A stretch of DNA of 64,000 bases from the NCBI RefSeq assembly GCF_902686445.1, contig NC_062213.1, forward strand, positions 7,561,241 through 7,625,240, written 5' to 3'. The position numbers and the translations under genes were made by a program. The number at the start of each line of letters is the position of its first letter. The stretch's first letter is position 1. The notes beneath the pieces were generated by a model, which saw only the letters and a program-made list of their open reading frames with translations, was not told the DNA's origin and did not search any database. Origin of the DNA: Sciurus carolinensis. Lineage: Eukaryota; Chordata; Mammalia; Rodentia; Sciuridae. This document shows positions 46,370-58,545 of this stretch, one piece after another.

Positions 46370-46600
46370 ACAGCACTGATCCCCCACTGCTTACCATTCT
46401 GTGTCCCATCAACCAGTTGTAATTGTCTGGGTTATACTAATTACGGATTCCATGCTGTTAACTCATCAGCTATTTACCTCTCTTCCCTAGAACATGAACC
46501 TGAAAATACTAGGGGTATTCTCTAACTGGTGCACGTCAGTCTCTCCATCACTGAGGAAAGTATATGGTACATAGTAGGGGAGCAGCAAATTCACCCACCG
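46370..46600 (+). mobile_element. L2 LINE 3' end
   Basis: Contains 'tttacctctcttccctagaa' and 'catgaacctgaaaatact', then 'agtctctccatcactgagga' and 'tatggtacatagtagggga', the L2 terminal order. Confidence 0.6.
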
Positions 46601-48490
46601 ATTATCAAATGGTGGAAACATGAATGATTCTGGGGAGCCTATGGGCTCTCTGAGGCCACATTCTCATTTGCAAGGAAATGCAACTAAAGCTTATTTCCAG
46701 GACTCCTTTTCTGGCTGGCCCGTCCAAATCGTGGTAAAACCCAAAGCACAGAGCCAGCACACCCTCAGCCTGCTCCTTCTGGCTGCCAGTCCGGGCAGGA
46801 GGCAGTTGACTGTGGACAGTAACGGTAGCTGAGACCAATGACCTCAGAGCAAAGCAGACAGCCAAGGCTTCACCTGCACGTTTGGAACCAGTCAGGGGCC
46901 TGTGGAGAGAGAAGCAGGACTCTCAGGGAAAGAACCCCAGAAAACTGCCAAGATGTCTGACAGCGTGCAGGAGCCCCAAGAGGGAAGCTGGGAGTGCCGT
47001 GCCCTGTCCAAGGAGCACACGCTACACTGGCAGCCGCCTGGGAATCACTTATCCACTCCCCACAACACAGATATTGGGGTTCTAGTCACACCTCCGCTAC
47101 AGGGAGCAGGGAGGAGGGTGGGAGAAGTCCATGGAGATTCCCCAGCTAGATCTGGTCCTTTGCAGGAGACCTTCAGGAAGGCCCATGGAATGACTTCACC
47201 AATGTCTCCTTGGCTGAACTCAGTCACGTGGCCAAGCCCAACACAGCGTGTCTGGAAAACGGAATCTCCTAGCAGGTCATGTCTCCCTTTAACAAAATGA
47301 GGATTTTATGGTTTTGTCATTAGGGAAGAAGGGAAGAATTGACATGGTGAGTGACCAGCAGACTGTGTCCTGCGCAGCTCCTGCCCAGGCAGATCTTGCC
47401 AGTCGCCATCCCACCTCTGATGAGCAGGGTCAAAGATGACCAGGACTCCGGGGGAAGGAAGAAAGGCACCAGGCCCAGGTGGAGCCTGGGCAGGGCTGGG
47501 GTGACCCGCACATTAGTCCAGGGCCTAAGAGGGGCTGCCATCTGGGCCAGCGGAGGCCTGTGCAGGACCCCAGAGGGCTGAACTGCAGCCGAGGGAGAGA
47601 CAGCCCCGCGCAACAGCAGCAGGCTGGTAGGAACAGCTTACTAGAAAGGGGGCTAGGGAGACAGCAATCCCACTGCAGGGAGGGGCTCGCAGGCCTAGAG
47701 CCCCAACACAGAGCTGGGTTCAGGCAGAGCTGACCCCACAGCTGGAGGATGCGTGTCCATGCTGGGATGGCTCAGCCCGAGGCCCAGCACAGGGGTAGGG
47801 TGGCCTGAGCCCAGAAAGCCTCTGTGCCAGGGACAGAAAGCAGCATGCTTTACACTCCAGCATTTTCAACTGGAAAGAGTTCCTGCTTTTTGAAATAAAC
47901 TAACCATAAGCACAGCTGAACCAGGTAGATGCCACTAAATGCCACATTCTTAAAGGAAATCAAAGCGTCAGAAACCTGGATGAAAAAATACGCATAGTTC
48001 AAACTCCTCCTGCATCCCGCCTGCTCCGTCTTGGTGTGCCCTGGTTTCTGTGTCTCTGGGCCTCCCACAGCCCTGCTGCCCTCTTACTCACCCTCCAGGT
48101 GATCCTCCAAATGGATGCCCTGAAGCCAGCGGAATCGGCAACTCCTGGGGACTTGTCAAAAATGCAGATCCTTGAGCCAGATCCCGGGAAGTCAATCTCC
48201 AGCTGAAACTACACTGTCCCCAGGGGTTTCCACATAAAGCTGACCTGGAGGAACATGACCCTCACCCAGCCAACCAGGTCATGCCTCCCCAGCCTCAAGG
48301 GCTGGAGCCCAGACCCCTGCATGAGACCCCCAGTCCACACACCTGCTCTCCAATCTCCTCTCCCTCCACTCTCTCCAAACAGTGAGCTGCTTACCTCTTC
48401 TGCCTGTCTCCATATTGGGCCTTCTCATTCACTCAGCTGGATTCATCCATTCCTTCCACAGGGATGTTCTGGGCTCAGAGTGGGGTGTCC
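46601..48490. other. Unassigned sequence
   Basis: About 1.9 kb, no recognised exon or repeat. Open frames up to 132 codons without domains. Confidence 0.45.
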
Positions 48491-48499
48491 ATCCTTACG

Positions 48500-48570
48500 G
48501 ACCTACACAGGAAGACGCACATTAATTGATTCATTGCGCAAACTAATCACTCTTGAGCACATGCTGTGAA
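48500..48570 (-). mobile_element. Possible L2 fragment, antisense
   Basis: A diverged 'ttaattgattcattgcgcaa' and 'ttgagcacatgctgtgaaga' pair resembles the reversed L2 terminus (attcattcaacaaatatttattgagcacctactatg). Confidence 0.45.
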
Positions 48571-49035
48571 GACATTCCGGGTGATAATAACGTACTTCCA
48601 CGTCCCTTCCCCTACAGCACACCTCTGCTGAGGAGGTGTGAGAGGGGGCAGGCAGAGAAGATGCTGGCCAGGCAGAGGACAGGAATGCACAAGGACAGAT
48701 GGGAAAGTATAGGAAGCAAAGAGGGGCATGGCCCAGGAGGCTCTCTGAACCACCCTGAGAAGCCTCGGAGGTCACAGGAGAATCCAGCCTAAGAAATCCG
48801 GTTGCTCCCCTGAGACCCTAAGCTTAGTTTTCCCATCTTTGAAATGACTGGACTAAGCTTTCTGAAATGCCTCTACCCAGGAAAATCCCATGGCTCTACA
48901 CTACTCAGAAGAGGCTCCAAGTACCCTGGGAAATATCACTGGGTTCCCCTATGGCGCCTACAAAATAGCAGCCATTGCGCCTGTCACTTGGGTGAAAATA
49001 TGGCCCTATGTATGGAATTGATTTACTACCAGAGA
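48571..49035. other. Unassigned sequence
   Basis: Nothing recognised. Confidence 0.4.
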
Positions 49036-49405
49036 CAGGGGCATTAATCCAGCTGCAAATTCTCTCTGCTGGGACAAGAGGTGGTAAATTTCAGCTCGCC
49101 CGCAGTAGCTCCGATTCAGCATGAATTATGGTGCTTATGTTGTGTGTGTGTTTTAATAAAGGGAATTCTTTTTCAGATTCTTAATTGACAATCACATTTT
49201 CTCATCTAAAAACCATAGCAGATGATGAGATCATAAAAACCTGAAGCAAAGAAATGCCTCTTTCCTGCCCTTATTGACACTTCAAAACACAGAGTTAATT
49301 GAGTGAGCCCTTTGCCTATAGTCAGGACATTCCTGTGTTTTTGAGTATCAAAAGGAAATTAACTCAAGCAGAATGATTTATTGAGCACTTATTAAATCCA
49401 AGTTT
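49036..49405. promoter_or_regulatory. Candidate conserved non-coding stretch, homeodomain-motif rich
   Basis: AT-rich and repeat-free. Carries cttaattgacaatca (about 49181), ttaattgag (49294), attaactca (49359) and the TAAA/TTTA-flanked 'gaattatggtgcttatgtt'. Motif clustering in a locally distinct composition suggests a regulatory element. No conservation data are available here. Confidence 0.35.
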
Positions 49406-49429
49406 GCTTTTAAGAATGAATAATAATAA

Positions 49430-49652
49430 TGATAGGCATTATTATTAGTGTGATTATTAGCACTATAATTTACTGAGTGCCTACGGTGTCCCGATCACTT
49501 CATACAGCTCGCTCCTCTACATTTCGTACCACTCTGAAAGCCAGGCTACTATTTTCCTCAACTTATTGGTGATGACCCTTGTGCTCAGAAGGGGTCAGTG
49601 GTTCATCCATGGTCACACAGCCAGATTTGAACTCAACTCTCCACTCTCCACT
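49430..49652 (-). mobile_element. MIR SINE, antisense, nearly full length
   Basis: Reversed MIR in order: 'ttattattagtgtgattatt', 'tttactgagtgcctacggtg', 'actattttcctcaacttatt', 'ggtcacacagccagatttga' and actcaactct. Confidence 0.88.
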
Positions 49653-49828
49653 ATGTTCACGTAAGTTAGATTTCAAGGTTGACACGTTTACTAATATGCT
49701 AAGGTGCCGTGGGTGTAGTGGGAAGCCCCAGCCTCCCCTCAGCTGGTCCTGCACCCAGCAACCCCCTATTGCTACAGATTTCACGGACGATTTGGTAAGG
49801 CTCCTGCCTTGGCGCCCCGCTGTACGTT

Positions 49829-50060
49829 TGTTATGATTAATTTTATGTGTCTGCTTGACTGGGTTAAGGGGTGCCCAGGTTACTGCTAAAACGTCATTCT
49901 GAGCATGTCCACGGCAGCATTTATTGAAGAGACTCGATAAAGCAGAGCAACCGGAGGCCACCCTGGAAGGAGAGTCTGCTCAGAACAGTTTTGACTCACT
50001 TACCTCCTGGGGGGGGCCACTGCCGTGGGACTTCACACACCCTTGCTGCACAAAAGATGG
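49829..50060 (+). mobile_element. ERVL LTR fragment, MLT2-like
   Basis: Head: tgttatgattaattttatgt, 'gtctgcttgactgggttaag' and 'ggtgcccaggttactgctaa', which is the diagnostic start of this LTR class. The 3' part is degraded after about 49900. Confidence 0.78.
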
Positions 50061-50355
50061 GAATCAGCTGCTCTTGCTGCAAGGCTTTCTCCTCGCCCAG
50101 CACTGTGGGGGAGGGGGACACAAAACATCAGTCCCACCAGCCCCACAGGAACAAATGTCAAGCTCCCCAAGGGACCTCTTACAGTCCCTCTCACCAGAGT
50201 CAAGGGGAAGGGAAGGGAGTCCTCCTGCTCTTCCTCCCTTTATTCTGGAAAGGGGTGGAAATGCCACAGCATCCCCATAGCTGGTCAAATGCTCTCTCGC
50301 TCGCTCTCTCTTCTCCTGCTGTAGTGTCTCTGGACTTAAGTCTTCACCGAGGGTG
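50061..50355. other. Unassigned sequence
   Basis: Nothing recognised. Confidence 0.4.
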
Positions 50356-50760
50356 TGGGTACAGGTTGAACGTGTCCCTCTCAAGGATATACTGATGTTG
50401 CAATGCTCAGCACCTCGGAATGTCGAAATAGGGTCTTTACATAGGAAATCAGGTTGGACTTGAGTCATCGAGGTGGCTCTTACCCAATGTGACTGATGTC
50501 CTTATAAAGGGGATCTAGACACAGACATACCCAGAAGAAAGAAGCCACATACGGGTGGGAGGGTGGAGGGAGGCTCTACAGATCAAGGAACGCCAACGAT
50601 CGCCAGCAAGTCAGCAGGAGCCAGTGAGAGGCCAGGAAGGACCTTTCCAGGTCTCGGAGGCAGCTTGATTTTGGACCTCTAACCTCCAGACCTGAGGCGC
50701 ATCTGGCTTCTGCTCTCTTACGCCACTCAGTTAGGGCACCTGCAACAAAAGCCCAGAAAC
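50356..50760 (+). mobile_element. MLT1-type LTR
   Basis: Contains 'gaaatagggtctttacatag', 'actgatgtccttataaaggg', 'gatctagacacagacatacc', 'caaggaacgccaacgatcgc' and 'ttgattttggacctctaacc', a well ordered MLT1 series. Confidence 0.9.
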
Positions 50761-50929
50761 CTCCCGTAGGCAGTTTCAAGCGATCTCCCTCTTAGCTCCT
50801 CAGCCGGGGGTGAGCAGCAGCTCATGGTCAGGCCTGCACAGGGGGAGGCACCTCCAACCTGCCTGGAGACGGGCTGGGAGCTGGCTGGGAGGAGAATGGC
50901 GCGTGGCCCAGCCCCAGGGACTCGGCCTT

Positions 50930-51215
50930 CACTGCTCAGGCCCTCGTAACAAATCACCACGGGTGGGTGGACTAAGCCCCAGACGTCGATTCCTCACAGG
51001 TCTGGGGACTGGAAATCTGGGCTCTGGCAGCCAGTGTGGTAGGTCTTGGTGGGTCTGCACATGGCTGTGCTGCACCTCACGTGGCAGAGGCCAGAGAGGG
51101 GAAGAAGCCCCCAGGCCACGTCGCTACCCCAAGACCTCATCTCCTCCCCAGACACCGTCTCCAAACACCAGCAGGCAGGGGAACAGAGCTTCAGCACAGC
51201 TGGGGGCACGTTCCC
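50930..51215 (-). mobile_element. MaLR LTR, antisense
   Basis: Antisense order: 'ccctcgtaacaaatcaccac', 'gggtgggtggactaagcccc', 'gattcctcacaggtctgggg', 'gactggaaatctgggctctg' and 'ccgtctccaaacaccagcag'. Confidence 0.75.
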
Positions 51216-51959
51216 TCCCGCTCAGGTCACTGAGACAACCCTGCCGGGCCTCAGTCTCTGCAGCTCAGACACCCCAGTTTTCCAGTCCCTGGGAGATGGA
51301 GGGGGCTCCCTAACATGGCCCAGGTGCTCCCGCCCAGCTGGGAAGCCCAGTCCTTGACGTATACTCAGCTTTGGACACAGGGAGATGGACAGCTGGGACT
51401 AGAGATGGGCGGGAGGCGGGTGGGGCCACTTCTCTCTCTGAAACTTCTCCAGCAGAGATTGTCCACTCACCCAACAAGAAGGATGGGTCTGGCTCTGCCA
51501 CCCATCAGGTGTGGCACTGAAATAGTGACAGGTCCTGGCACAGGTGGGGCCAGGCTTGGAAATGTGCTTGGGGACTGCCCTGGTGACTGGGTGGAAGCAG
51601 GCTGCTGGACCACAGCCCCCGGGAGGCCTGGCACCGAGTGTGAACGGTGCCAAGTTCATAGAGACAATATCACGTCTGATCTTCAGGCAACCAAGCGAAG
51701 CCGTCGTCTCCGCGGTGCCTGGGTCACATCACTGAGGAAACCACCCAGTAGAGCAGACATCCCAGAGGGACACGGCCAAGCGCTTCTGAAGCCTGTCGGG
51801 CTGTCGTCAGTGCCATGGGGAGGTGTGGGTGGCAGTCAGGGAACTGGCGGTGTGGGGGCACAGGTGGCAGTGTGGCACTGGGTTGGGGTCTCATGGAAGG
51901 TGACTTGGAGCTGCGTGCATATGTGAGGGAAAGTGTTCCCGCAGAGGAGATGCTAGCGA
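51216..51959. other. Unassigned GC-rich sequence
   Basis: Nothing recognised. A 203-codon frame (51315-51926) is Gly/Trp/Arg-rich and domainless. Confidence 0.45.
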
Positions 51960-52165
51960 GTCAGGACTCATTTTCCCATTTCACAAATGAGCAGGCTGAT
52001 GCTCGGGGACGCGGCCATTTCTCCTCTCCCTCCCTGTCTCACTGGCGAGTAAGCGCAGAGCTGCCTGCGGAAACCTGGAGAGCTCTGGTCTCTTCCCGAA
52101 ATACCACGTCAGCGTCTCTGGGACCCGGATTCCCTCTCGTGACTCTAAATGTGGGATCCACTGCT
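51960..52165 (-). mobile_element. MIR SINE, antisense, diverged
   Basis: 'ttttcccatttcacaaatga' then 'gcaggctgatgctcggggac' is the reversed MIR core (ccattttacagatgaggaaactgaggc). Confidence 0.6.
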
Positions 52166-52940
52166 CCACAGGATGAGGCGGCAGACGGCGCATTGGCTCC
52201 AGCCCGGGTCTGACCTATGGCTGTTTTGAGGCTGTCGCCTCGTGTCTCAGCCTCCTGTCCCATGCAGCACGGAGGGGATACCAGAGAGCAGTGCCGTGGT
52301 CCAGGGCAACCTGGACAGCAAGGCAAGACTGGGAGGCTGCAAAGAAAAAATGACAATGGCCCCTGCTCTGCAGAAGAAGGGACGTGGGACTATCGGAGGG
52401 AACAAGGTCCACAGCACATGGATGTGCACAAGTCCACAGTGCCAGCTCACTGTGGACCTGGACAGCTTCCATGGTCAGCACCAAGGTCAGCTTGTCTGTG
52501 GCGAGCCAGGACACTGTGCTGGTACCCAGAACAGACCCCAGGGTCTGCATCCACCTGCAGTAGCACATTCCCCAGATGCTGCTAGGATTTCGAAAAGGAG
52601 AGAGGGAGAGAGAGCGAGAAGAGAGGGGGAAGCCCAGCCCCTCGCTGCTTTCCCTCAGCAGCCAGCCCACAAGGAGAGAATCAAGCAATCCATCAAGGAG
52701 GAAATTAGGACACCGAAGTAGGGAATTGAAAACGAAACCGAGACTGACAAGAAAGTAGATGAAGTATGAAAGGAACCTCTCTTTTTTATGCATTTATACA
52801 TGAGAACATCAAAATATCACTTCGGAAAGAGGTCACATTTCCATTTGCACAAGTAACTGCAGGACTAAAAGTCAGGGACAGAAGGTCACGAGGGCACCAA
52901 TGATGTATGACCTGGGCCACTCTTCGGGGTGCCCACGTGC
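52166..52940. other. Unassigned sequence with a GA-rich tract
   Basis: No exon or repeat. A purine tract of gagagaga units occupies 52587-52628. Confidence 0.5.
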
Positions 52941-52946
52941 ATGCGT

Positions 52947-52947
<1 letters not shown>

Positions 52948-52986
<39 letters not shown>
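52948..52986 (+). repeat. (CA)n microsatellite, about 19 units
   Basis: Uninterrupted CA run preceded by alternating gcatgcgtgc. It gives His-Thr and Val-Cys open frames. Confidence 0.97.
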
Positions 52987-52989
<3 letters not shown>

Positions 52990-53254
52990 CACGGGTATCG
53001 CCTGACTCCTAGGCTCCTCTGTGGCTCTCTGGTTTTCTGTTCCCTGCTCCAGGGGCTGCTTCCAACACACAGGTCCCGCCCATCCATCAGGCTGAAGGCC
53101 AGCTGTTAGCCCCCCACTGTCCCAAGGACAGCGTGGGCCCTGAGCTTGGCCTCGTCTCTGGCATCCTCCCCCTGGCTCATTTCTGCCCATTAGTGCTGAG
53201 TCCCTCCAGCTCCCGTCCTCCTTCCTCCCTCCTCTGTGCCTTCCCCGTGCTGTC

Positions 53255-53335
53255 CTTCCTTAACTCACACAGCAAGCATTTATTGAGTGACCTCTGTGTA
53301 CCTAGCCCAGGAGTAGGTAAGAGTATGTAATAAGA
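53255..53335 (-). mobile_element. L2 LINE fragment, antisense
   Basis: 'agcaagcatttattgagtga' followed by 'cctctgtgtacctagcccag' matches the reversed L2 3' end. Confidence 0.65.
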
Positions 53336-55067
53336 AAGTTTAGACACACTCCAATCTTTGAAAAAGAGTTCAACCCAGGGGGAAAAGTACATAGAGACCA
53401 TCAAAAGACCGTGTGCACAGGAGGGCCTGTTTGGAGGGAGCCGGGAGTGGGGACCTGAAGCCCAGGCAGGGATAGGAGGGCAGCCACACATGGGGACAGG
53501 CTGGGGGAGTCAGAGCCACAGAGATTATGAGGGTGTCTCGGGTGGCTTCTGACATGGGAGACTTTGCACACAGAAGGGTTGATCCAATAGATGGGTGTGT
53601 TTTGGGGGTGGAAGCCAGAGTTCTCACCTTCAGAGAAGGACTCACAAGTACAGAAGGTATGATGTCTAGAATAAGCCCTCTGTGGACTGGAAAGGGACAT
53701 ATCAGCACAAACTCATGGTTCCAACACAGAGAGATACAGAAAAAAGCAGAGGTGCCACCACACTCCATCCATCCCGAGCACCGAGCACCCTGACTTGCCC
53801 CCCAGAACACTGTCTTCTCCTTAACGATCTTCTGTCTCCAGGGTTGAGACAGGGGACACACGAGGGGAGTGTGGGACACTTGTGCCAGAGACCAGCCAGG
53901 CAGGGACGGAAGGATGATAGGGACACATCCAAAAGGCACAGAAGCCTGCAGAAAGGGGCCTTCTGGGCAGATCAGAGAACCAGCACATTCAGACCAGTGT
54001 CGACCACCACCCAGAGCGTAAAGCAGACCCTCAAGTCTACACTGACCAATGAATGAAAGAAGGCACAAGCTTCTCCAGGAAGATCATTGTGTGTGTGCCC
54101 CTGCTCGCAAAGGAAAGACGTTTCACAGTGGAACAGGCCGCGCGGGACACACGCCCTTACTCAAAGGTGATGGGCACATTGAGGTCCTAAGCACAGCATT
54201 GCCTCAGGGATCCTGCTGCCCAAAGCGCATGACCTGGATGTGACCTTGGAAAAACACTGAGGAAACCTCAGGCCACAATGAGGGATATCCCACAGAAGGG
54301 GTGACCTGACACTGAAGGCCACCAATGTCTGGGAAAGAAGGAACTAAAGGGATATGGCACTGAAGCAATGAGGGACTCTTTTTCTACCAAGGATGTACTG
54401 GGATGACAAAACCAAGGTGGGCATCGGGGCCCAGGCGCTGATTTTGAGGGAGTCTTGTGGTTCTGCAGGGGAGCGTCCTGGTTTGTAGGGAGTACATGCC
54501 TCAGTACTCACAGGTGGTGTGGCTCTTCTAAAACAGATCCCGACTGGTTCCAGAAGTGTATCCTGGACTCTCAACCTTCTGTGGACTTGCAGTTGATTGG
54601 AAAGAAGCCAGAAGAGCTGTACCAATGGGGCTGGGCAGTGGGGTCTCAGGGAGGCTCCCACAGAGCCTGGTGGGAGGCAAGGCCTGAAGTACCGCCCACA
54701 GAGTGACTGGGAGGGTCTGAGATGGCCACCGTGGGCCCGCTGCCTCCTTCAGCTTCCTAGGACGCCAGGAAGGTACACCAGCTCCTTGCCTTTAGGCTCA
54801 GCCCCCTTCCTTCCTCTGGGTCCTGAAGGCCTGAGGCCTGAGAAGGTGAGTCAGCAGGGACAGCGTGGGCATGAGCACACCATGGAGCCGTCTTCCTTGG
54901 CCACACGGCAGCTTACCTACCTCAGTGACTCCAGCCAGGCCTCACCTCTCCAGGGGCTTGTGTGCTTGGACCCCTGGGATCTGTACCCACCTCCCCATTT
55001 TCCCTCCTGTCCTCCAAACACTCCTCCCCTCCCTCTTCCATTCACTCATTTCCTCAGGCCCTAAGTG
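53336..55067. other. Unassigned sequence
   Basis: About 1.7 kb without a recognised repeat. A 232-codon minus-strand frame (53370-54068) has several Cys and hydrophobic stretches but no conserved domain, splice context or start context, and overlaps a 124-codon plus frame. Confidence 0.45.
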
Positions 55068-55300
55068 GTCATGCCAGCACTGCATTAGGTGCTGAGCCAG
55101 GTGATGACCAGTGACCTCCACATCTTCAAGGCCAGTGGGGAAGCTCGATGTGGATTACAGAATCATGAAAATGAGAGCACCAAAGAGAGGCGAGTGGAGA
55201 CGAGAGCGGGCATGGTAGAGAATAGACGGTCAGGAGGGTGACAGCAGAACGCAGAGGAGAGGAAGACTTCAGTGAGCTCAGAGGATTTCCAGAGAAGGTC
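55068..55300 (-). mobile_element. L2 LINE fragment, antisense
   Basis: 'cactgcattaggtgctgagc' near the start, 'tcaaggccagtggggaagct' and 'aggatttccagagaaggtcc' follow the reversed L2 order (gtgctaggtgctgggg ... caaggagctcacag ... ggaaggcttcctggagg). Confidence 0.5.
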
Positions 55301-55964
55301 CAATGCCCCTAATATCAACTGGTCAGGGGCAGGCTGAGCCACGATAACACAAAGGCCCAGAGACACAGAAGTCAAATAGGACTGTGTTCCTCTCCTGGCC
55401 TGGAGGCGAGTGGCCCAGGGCAGTCGTTGCTCAGCTCCACACAGAATTCCAGGGCCCAGGGCCCATCCCTCCTCTTGCTTTGCCTTCTTTCCAACTATTG
55501 CCATCACCCACCTGGTGGAAGACAGCTCACTCTGCCACCCCCGAGTCCCAGCTAGAGGACAGAGCTCTCGGAAGGCAAGCTTTTCCTTTTATAAAGGAAA
55601 CTCTGTACCCCCGTGGCCAATAGTCCACTCATGCCCACTGACTGTGCTCTGTCCTGTGGCCCATGGGAAATGAGACTCAAAGTGGGGAGCGTGGGGCTCC
55701 GTGAGTCTGGTTTCTGGGCTGTTTCCAGGGAGGCAGCAGGAATGGGCCATGTCCTGCTGGGAGGCCACACTGCCCTGCAGCCAGGCCTGTCGTCAGAGGG
55801 TTGGGGGCTGCTGTGAGCACAGGACCAGCATGAGGGAAGAGGAGAGTGGCAGTGTGGCAGGACTGGAGACGCAGAGCTCCACCCCAGCTCCCTAGGAGAG
55901 TGGGAGCTTCTGTCACATGCATCCTCCTTCCTCCACCCTCCATGAGGAGACGCCATGGGCTTGG
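55301..55964. other. Unassigned sequence
   Basis: Nothing recognised. Confidence 0.4.
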
Positions 55965-56095
55965 GGCCAGACAGGCTGGGCTCCCACCCTGTCCAGGCCC
56001 TTCTCTTCCTTACTGTATGACCCTGGGTCAGGTGCCTCACCTCTCTGGGACCAGTTTTGTCAAGGTGAGATAGGACAGAATCATCTCCCTCTCTG
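55965..56095 (+). mobile_element. MIR SINE
   Basis: Forward order: 'ggggccagacaggctgggct', 'cttactgtatgaccctgggt', 'caggtgcctcacctctctgg' and 'agttttgtcaaggtgagata'. Confidence 0.82.
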
Positions 56096-56524
56096 GTCTG
56101 CCGAGCATCACCGGCCACAGTTCTAGAACACCAGTCCCAGCCCGTGGGTCTGTCTGATCACTGCAGTGAGCCTGGGACCCACTTCTGTCTCCTCTCTCTC
56201 CCACTGTGGGCCCTACTTTGTGCTTTTGCTCTTTTACTGGTAAACTTTGGCTGTCTCGGGGTCCCACAGTCTCACCAAAATCTCACCTTCCTCCCTGCCA
56301 TCCACACCAGGCTTCTCGCCTGGTTACGCAGTGTCATTCCCTGGCCAAAGCATTGGCCTCACTTGGAAGATTGGTAGAGATGCAGGGTCTCAGGCCCACC
56401 AGACCTCCTGGCTCAGAATCATGGTGACAAGATCTCTGTGATCATGTGCATGCTGACAGTTGAGAAGCCTGCACACTTTACAGCTGCTCCTCAGCTGTCA
56501 CTTCATAAACACCCGGCTCCCTGA
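56096..56524. other. Unassigned sequence
   Basis: Nothing recognised. Confidence 0.4.
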
Positions 56525-56630
56525 AAGGCAGCAGGGGTAGCAATTGTCATCACCACCTTAAGGCTAGGGAAAAGGCCACTGAGTCCAAGGGGTGGAGCAG
56601 GGACTCAGATCTGGGACTCCTGCCTGTCAC
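56525..56630 (-). mobile_element. MIR SINE fragment, antisense
   Basis: 'gtcatcaccaccttaaggct' then 'gggactcagatctgggactc' matches reversed MIR (cccattttacagatgagg ... gattcgaacccaggcagtctg). Confidence 0.55.
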
Positions 56631-57189
56631 ACAGGCCCCTGGCCCACCTTGGCCTGCCCTTCCCTCTGGGAGGTCCAGAAAGCTCCACTGTGGATCCATC
56701 CATATCCCAATCCAGCTCCCAGGGCCCCTGAGACACATAACTTATCACTGTAAGTCATCTGGTCTCTCCCTCAAACAAGGTCACAGGGGAACAGAGACAT
56801 CACAGAGGCCAGCAAGGAAATAATTGCCAGGCAGAGAATGGATAATTGCCAGGTGACTGACGTTTGTGGAGAGCAGGAGCTATGGAGATGAGCTAATTGA
56901 TCTTCTTGACATGGGCTAAGAACAACATCTCCACCTGCAGCAGTGATTGCAGGGTTTGCCCTCCCAGAGGGAAGCAAAGTCAGGTGAGAAATACACCGAG
57001 TCCTCCCCCGCCTGCCTGAAAGCTCGGGAACGGACTCAGCTGCTTCATTCACCCAAGAAGGTGCTTGCTCGTTCTGAACCCCACCTCTTTTGTCTACAAA
57101 ATATGTTTAAGGATAGAAATATTGCCTATTTTTGATTGAATGGTTCATTTTACTTTTATTTTGCTGATTTGCATGAGTCCCTTATAAAC
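56631..57189. other. Unassigned sequence
   Basis: Nothing recognised. AT-rich after 57085. Confidence 0.4.
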
Positions 57190-57785
57190 TTTGGCCATTG
57201 CAGCAGTATTCCTAATAGCTAAGATATGGAAACAACCACGTGTCCATTAAGAAATGGATAAGAAAATCATGGTATACATGCAACAGAATATTGATCATCT
57301 TAGAAAAAGAAAAAACTATCCCGTCATTTGTGACAGCATGGATGAATCTGGAAGACATTGCATTAAGCGTAAAGACATAGACCCAGGAGGACATGGTGGT
57401 GCTTGCAGGTGGAATCTAAAGCAGTCACACCCACAGAAACAGGAGGAAGGGGGCACCAGGGCTGGGGGTGAGGAAGTGAGAGGATTCTGGTCAAAGGGTG
57501 TGAACTTGCCCCTGCAAGGCGAGTAACCTCTCAGATTAGGTGTGCAGCACCGTGACCACGGTTACTAACACGCGTTGCACTTTGTAACCACATTTTGCTG
57601 GAAGAGTAGATTTTAAGGGTCTCACCCAAAACAAAGGTACCTACGTGAGGTCATGGACCCCTTAATTAGTGATTAATTGGTAATCGCTTCACCATGTTTC
57701 CAGATATCAAAACACATTGTACACCTTAGATATCCAAAGGTTTTTTGTCGATTATATTGCAATAAAGCTGGAGATGTTTTATGTA
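57190..57785 (+). mobile_element. Ancient LINE-1 (L1M-type) 3' end
   Basis: Clear order: 'ccattgcagcagtattccta', 'atatggaaacaaccacgtgt', 'ccattaagaaatggataaga', 'agcatggatgaatctggaag', 'tttccagatatcaaaacaca', 'ttgtacaccttagatatcca' and a closing 'tatattgcaataaagctgga' (AATAAA poly-A signal). Confidence 0.88.
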
Positions 57786-58419
57786 TTAAAAATCACAAAC
57801 ATCATAGGAAAGCAGAAGTGTGAGACCACAGGCTGGCAGCAGAGCTGCGCACAGGAGCTCAGGGGCAGCTGGTTGCCAACTGCCCCTCAGCTCCCCTTGA
57901 CCCTCTGTGTTGCTTATGAGCAGAGATGGTAAAGACAGCAGCGGGGATGAGTCCAGCTGGGAACAGCTCGGAAAGTGACCAGGACCATGCAAGAGTCAGG
58001 TCTTCTCCGCCAAGCCCCCTGCTTCTCATGGGTGATGCCCAGCCACCCACCCACCCCTCTTCTGCTGCTGGGGGCCTGGCAGCAGACAGACCCAGGCTCA
58101 CCGTCACTGTACCACTCGCCTCCTCCCGCTGCCCTGTCCTCTTCCCAGCCTTACTCCTGGGACGCCATCCCGGGGACACTCCCTAATAAAGCTCCTGCCT
58201 GCTTGTGTCTACCTCTAGGTATGCTTCCCACGAGAGCTGTCCTCAGAGTCCCCACATGTCCCTCTGGGACTCTGGGCCCTCCTTACACCCACCCACTGCC
58301 TGTTACCCCCTCATCCGGGAGCCCCACCCAGGCAGGCTGTGGGCCCTGCAGCCCCTAGCCTCTGGCTCCCCTTCCTTGGGTGGTTCTGGACTCTTCTGAT
58401 GGCCTCTTCAGCAATATGT
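57786..58419. other. Unassigned sequence
   Basis: Nothing recognised. C-rich from 58010. Confidence 0.4.
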
Positions 58420-58545
58420 TTGGAGTACTAGATGCCCTGCTAGTTGCAGGAAAGAAAGGACAGACGCTGGTCTTGACACGGTGGAGCTTCAGATCAGCAC
58501 AGGAAATAGACCTTAATCAAGTGCTCTCACAGATCAAAGTAGATT
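58420..58545 (-). mobile_element. L2 LINE fragment, antisense
   Basis: 'actagatgccctgctagttg', 'tggtcttgacacggtggagc', 'ttcagatcagcacaggaaat' follow the reversed L2 order. Confidence 0.55.

Noticed and set aside
53370..54068. 232-codon minus-strand open frame with hydrophobic and Cys-rich stretches
   Set aside because: It shows no conserved domain and no supporting context, and it has an overlapping plus-strand frame. The hydrophobicity follows from pyrimidine-rich complement sequence.
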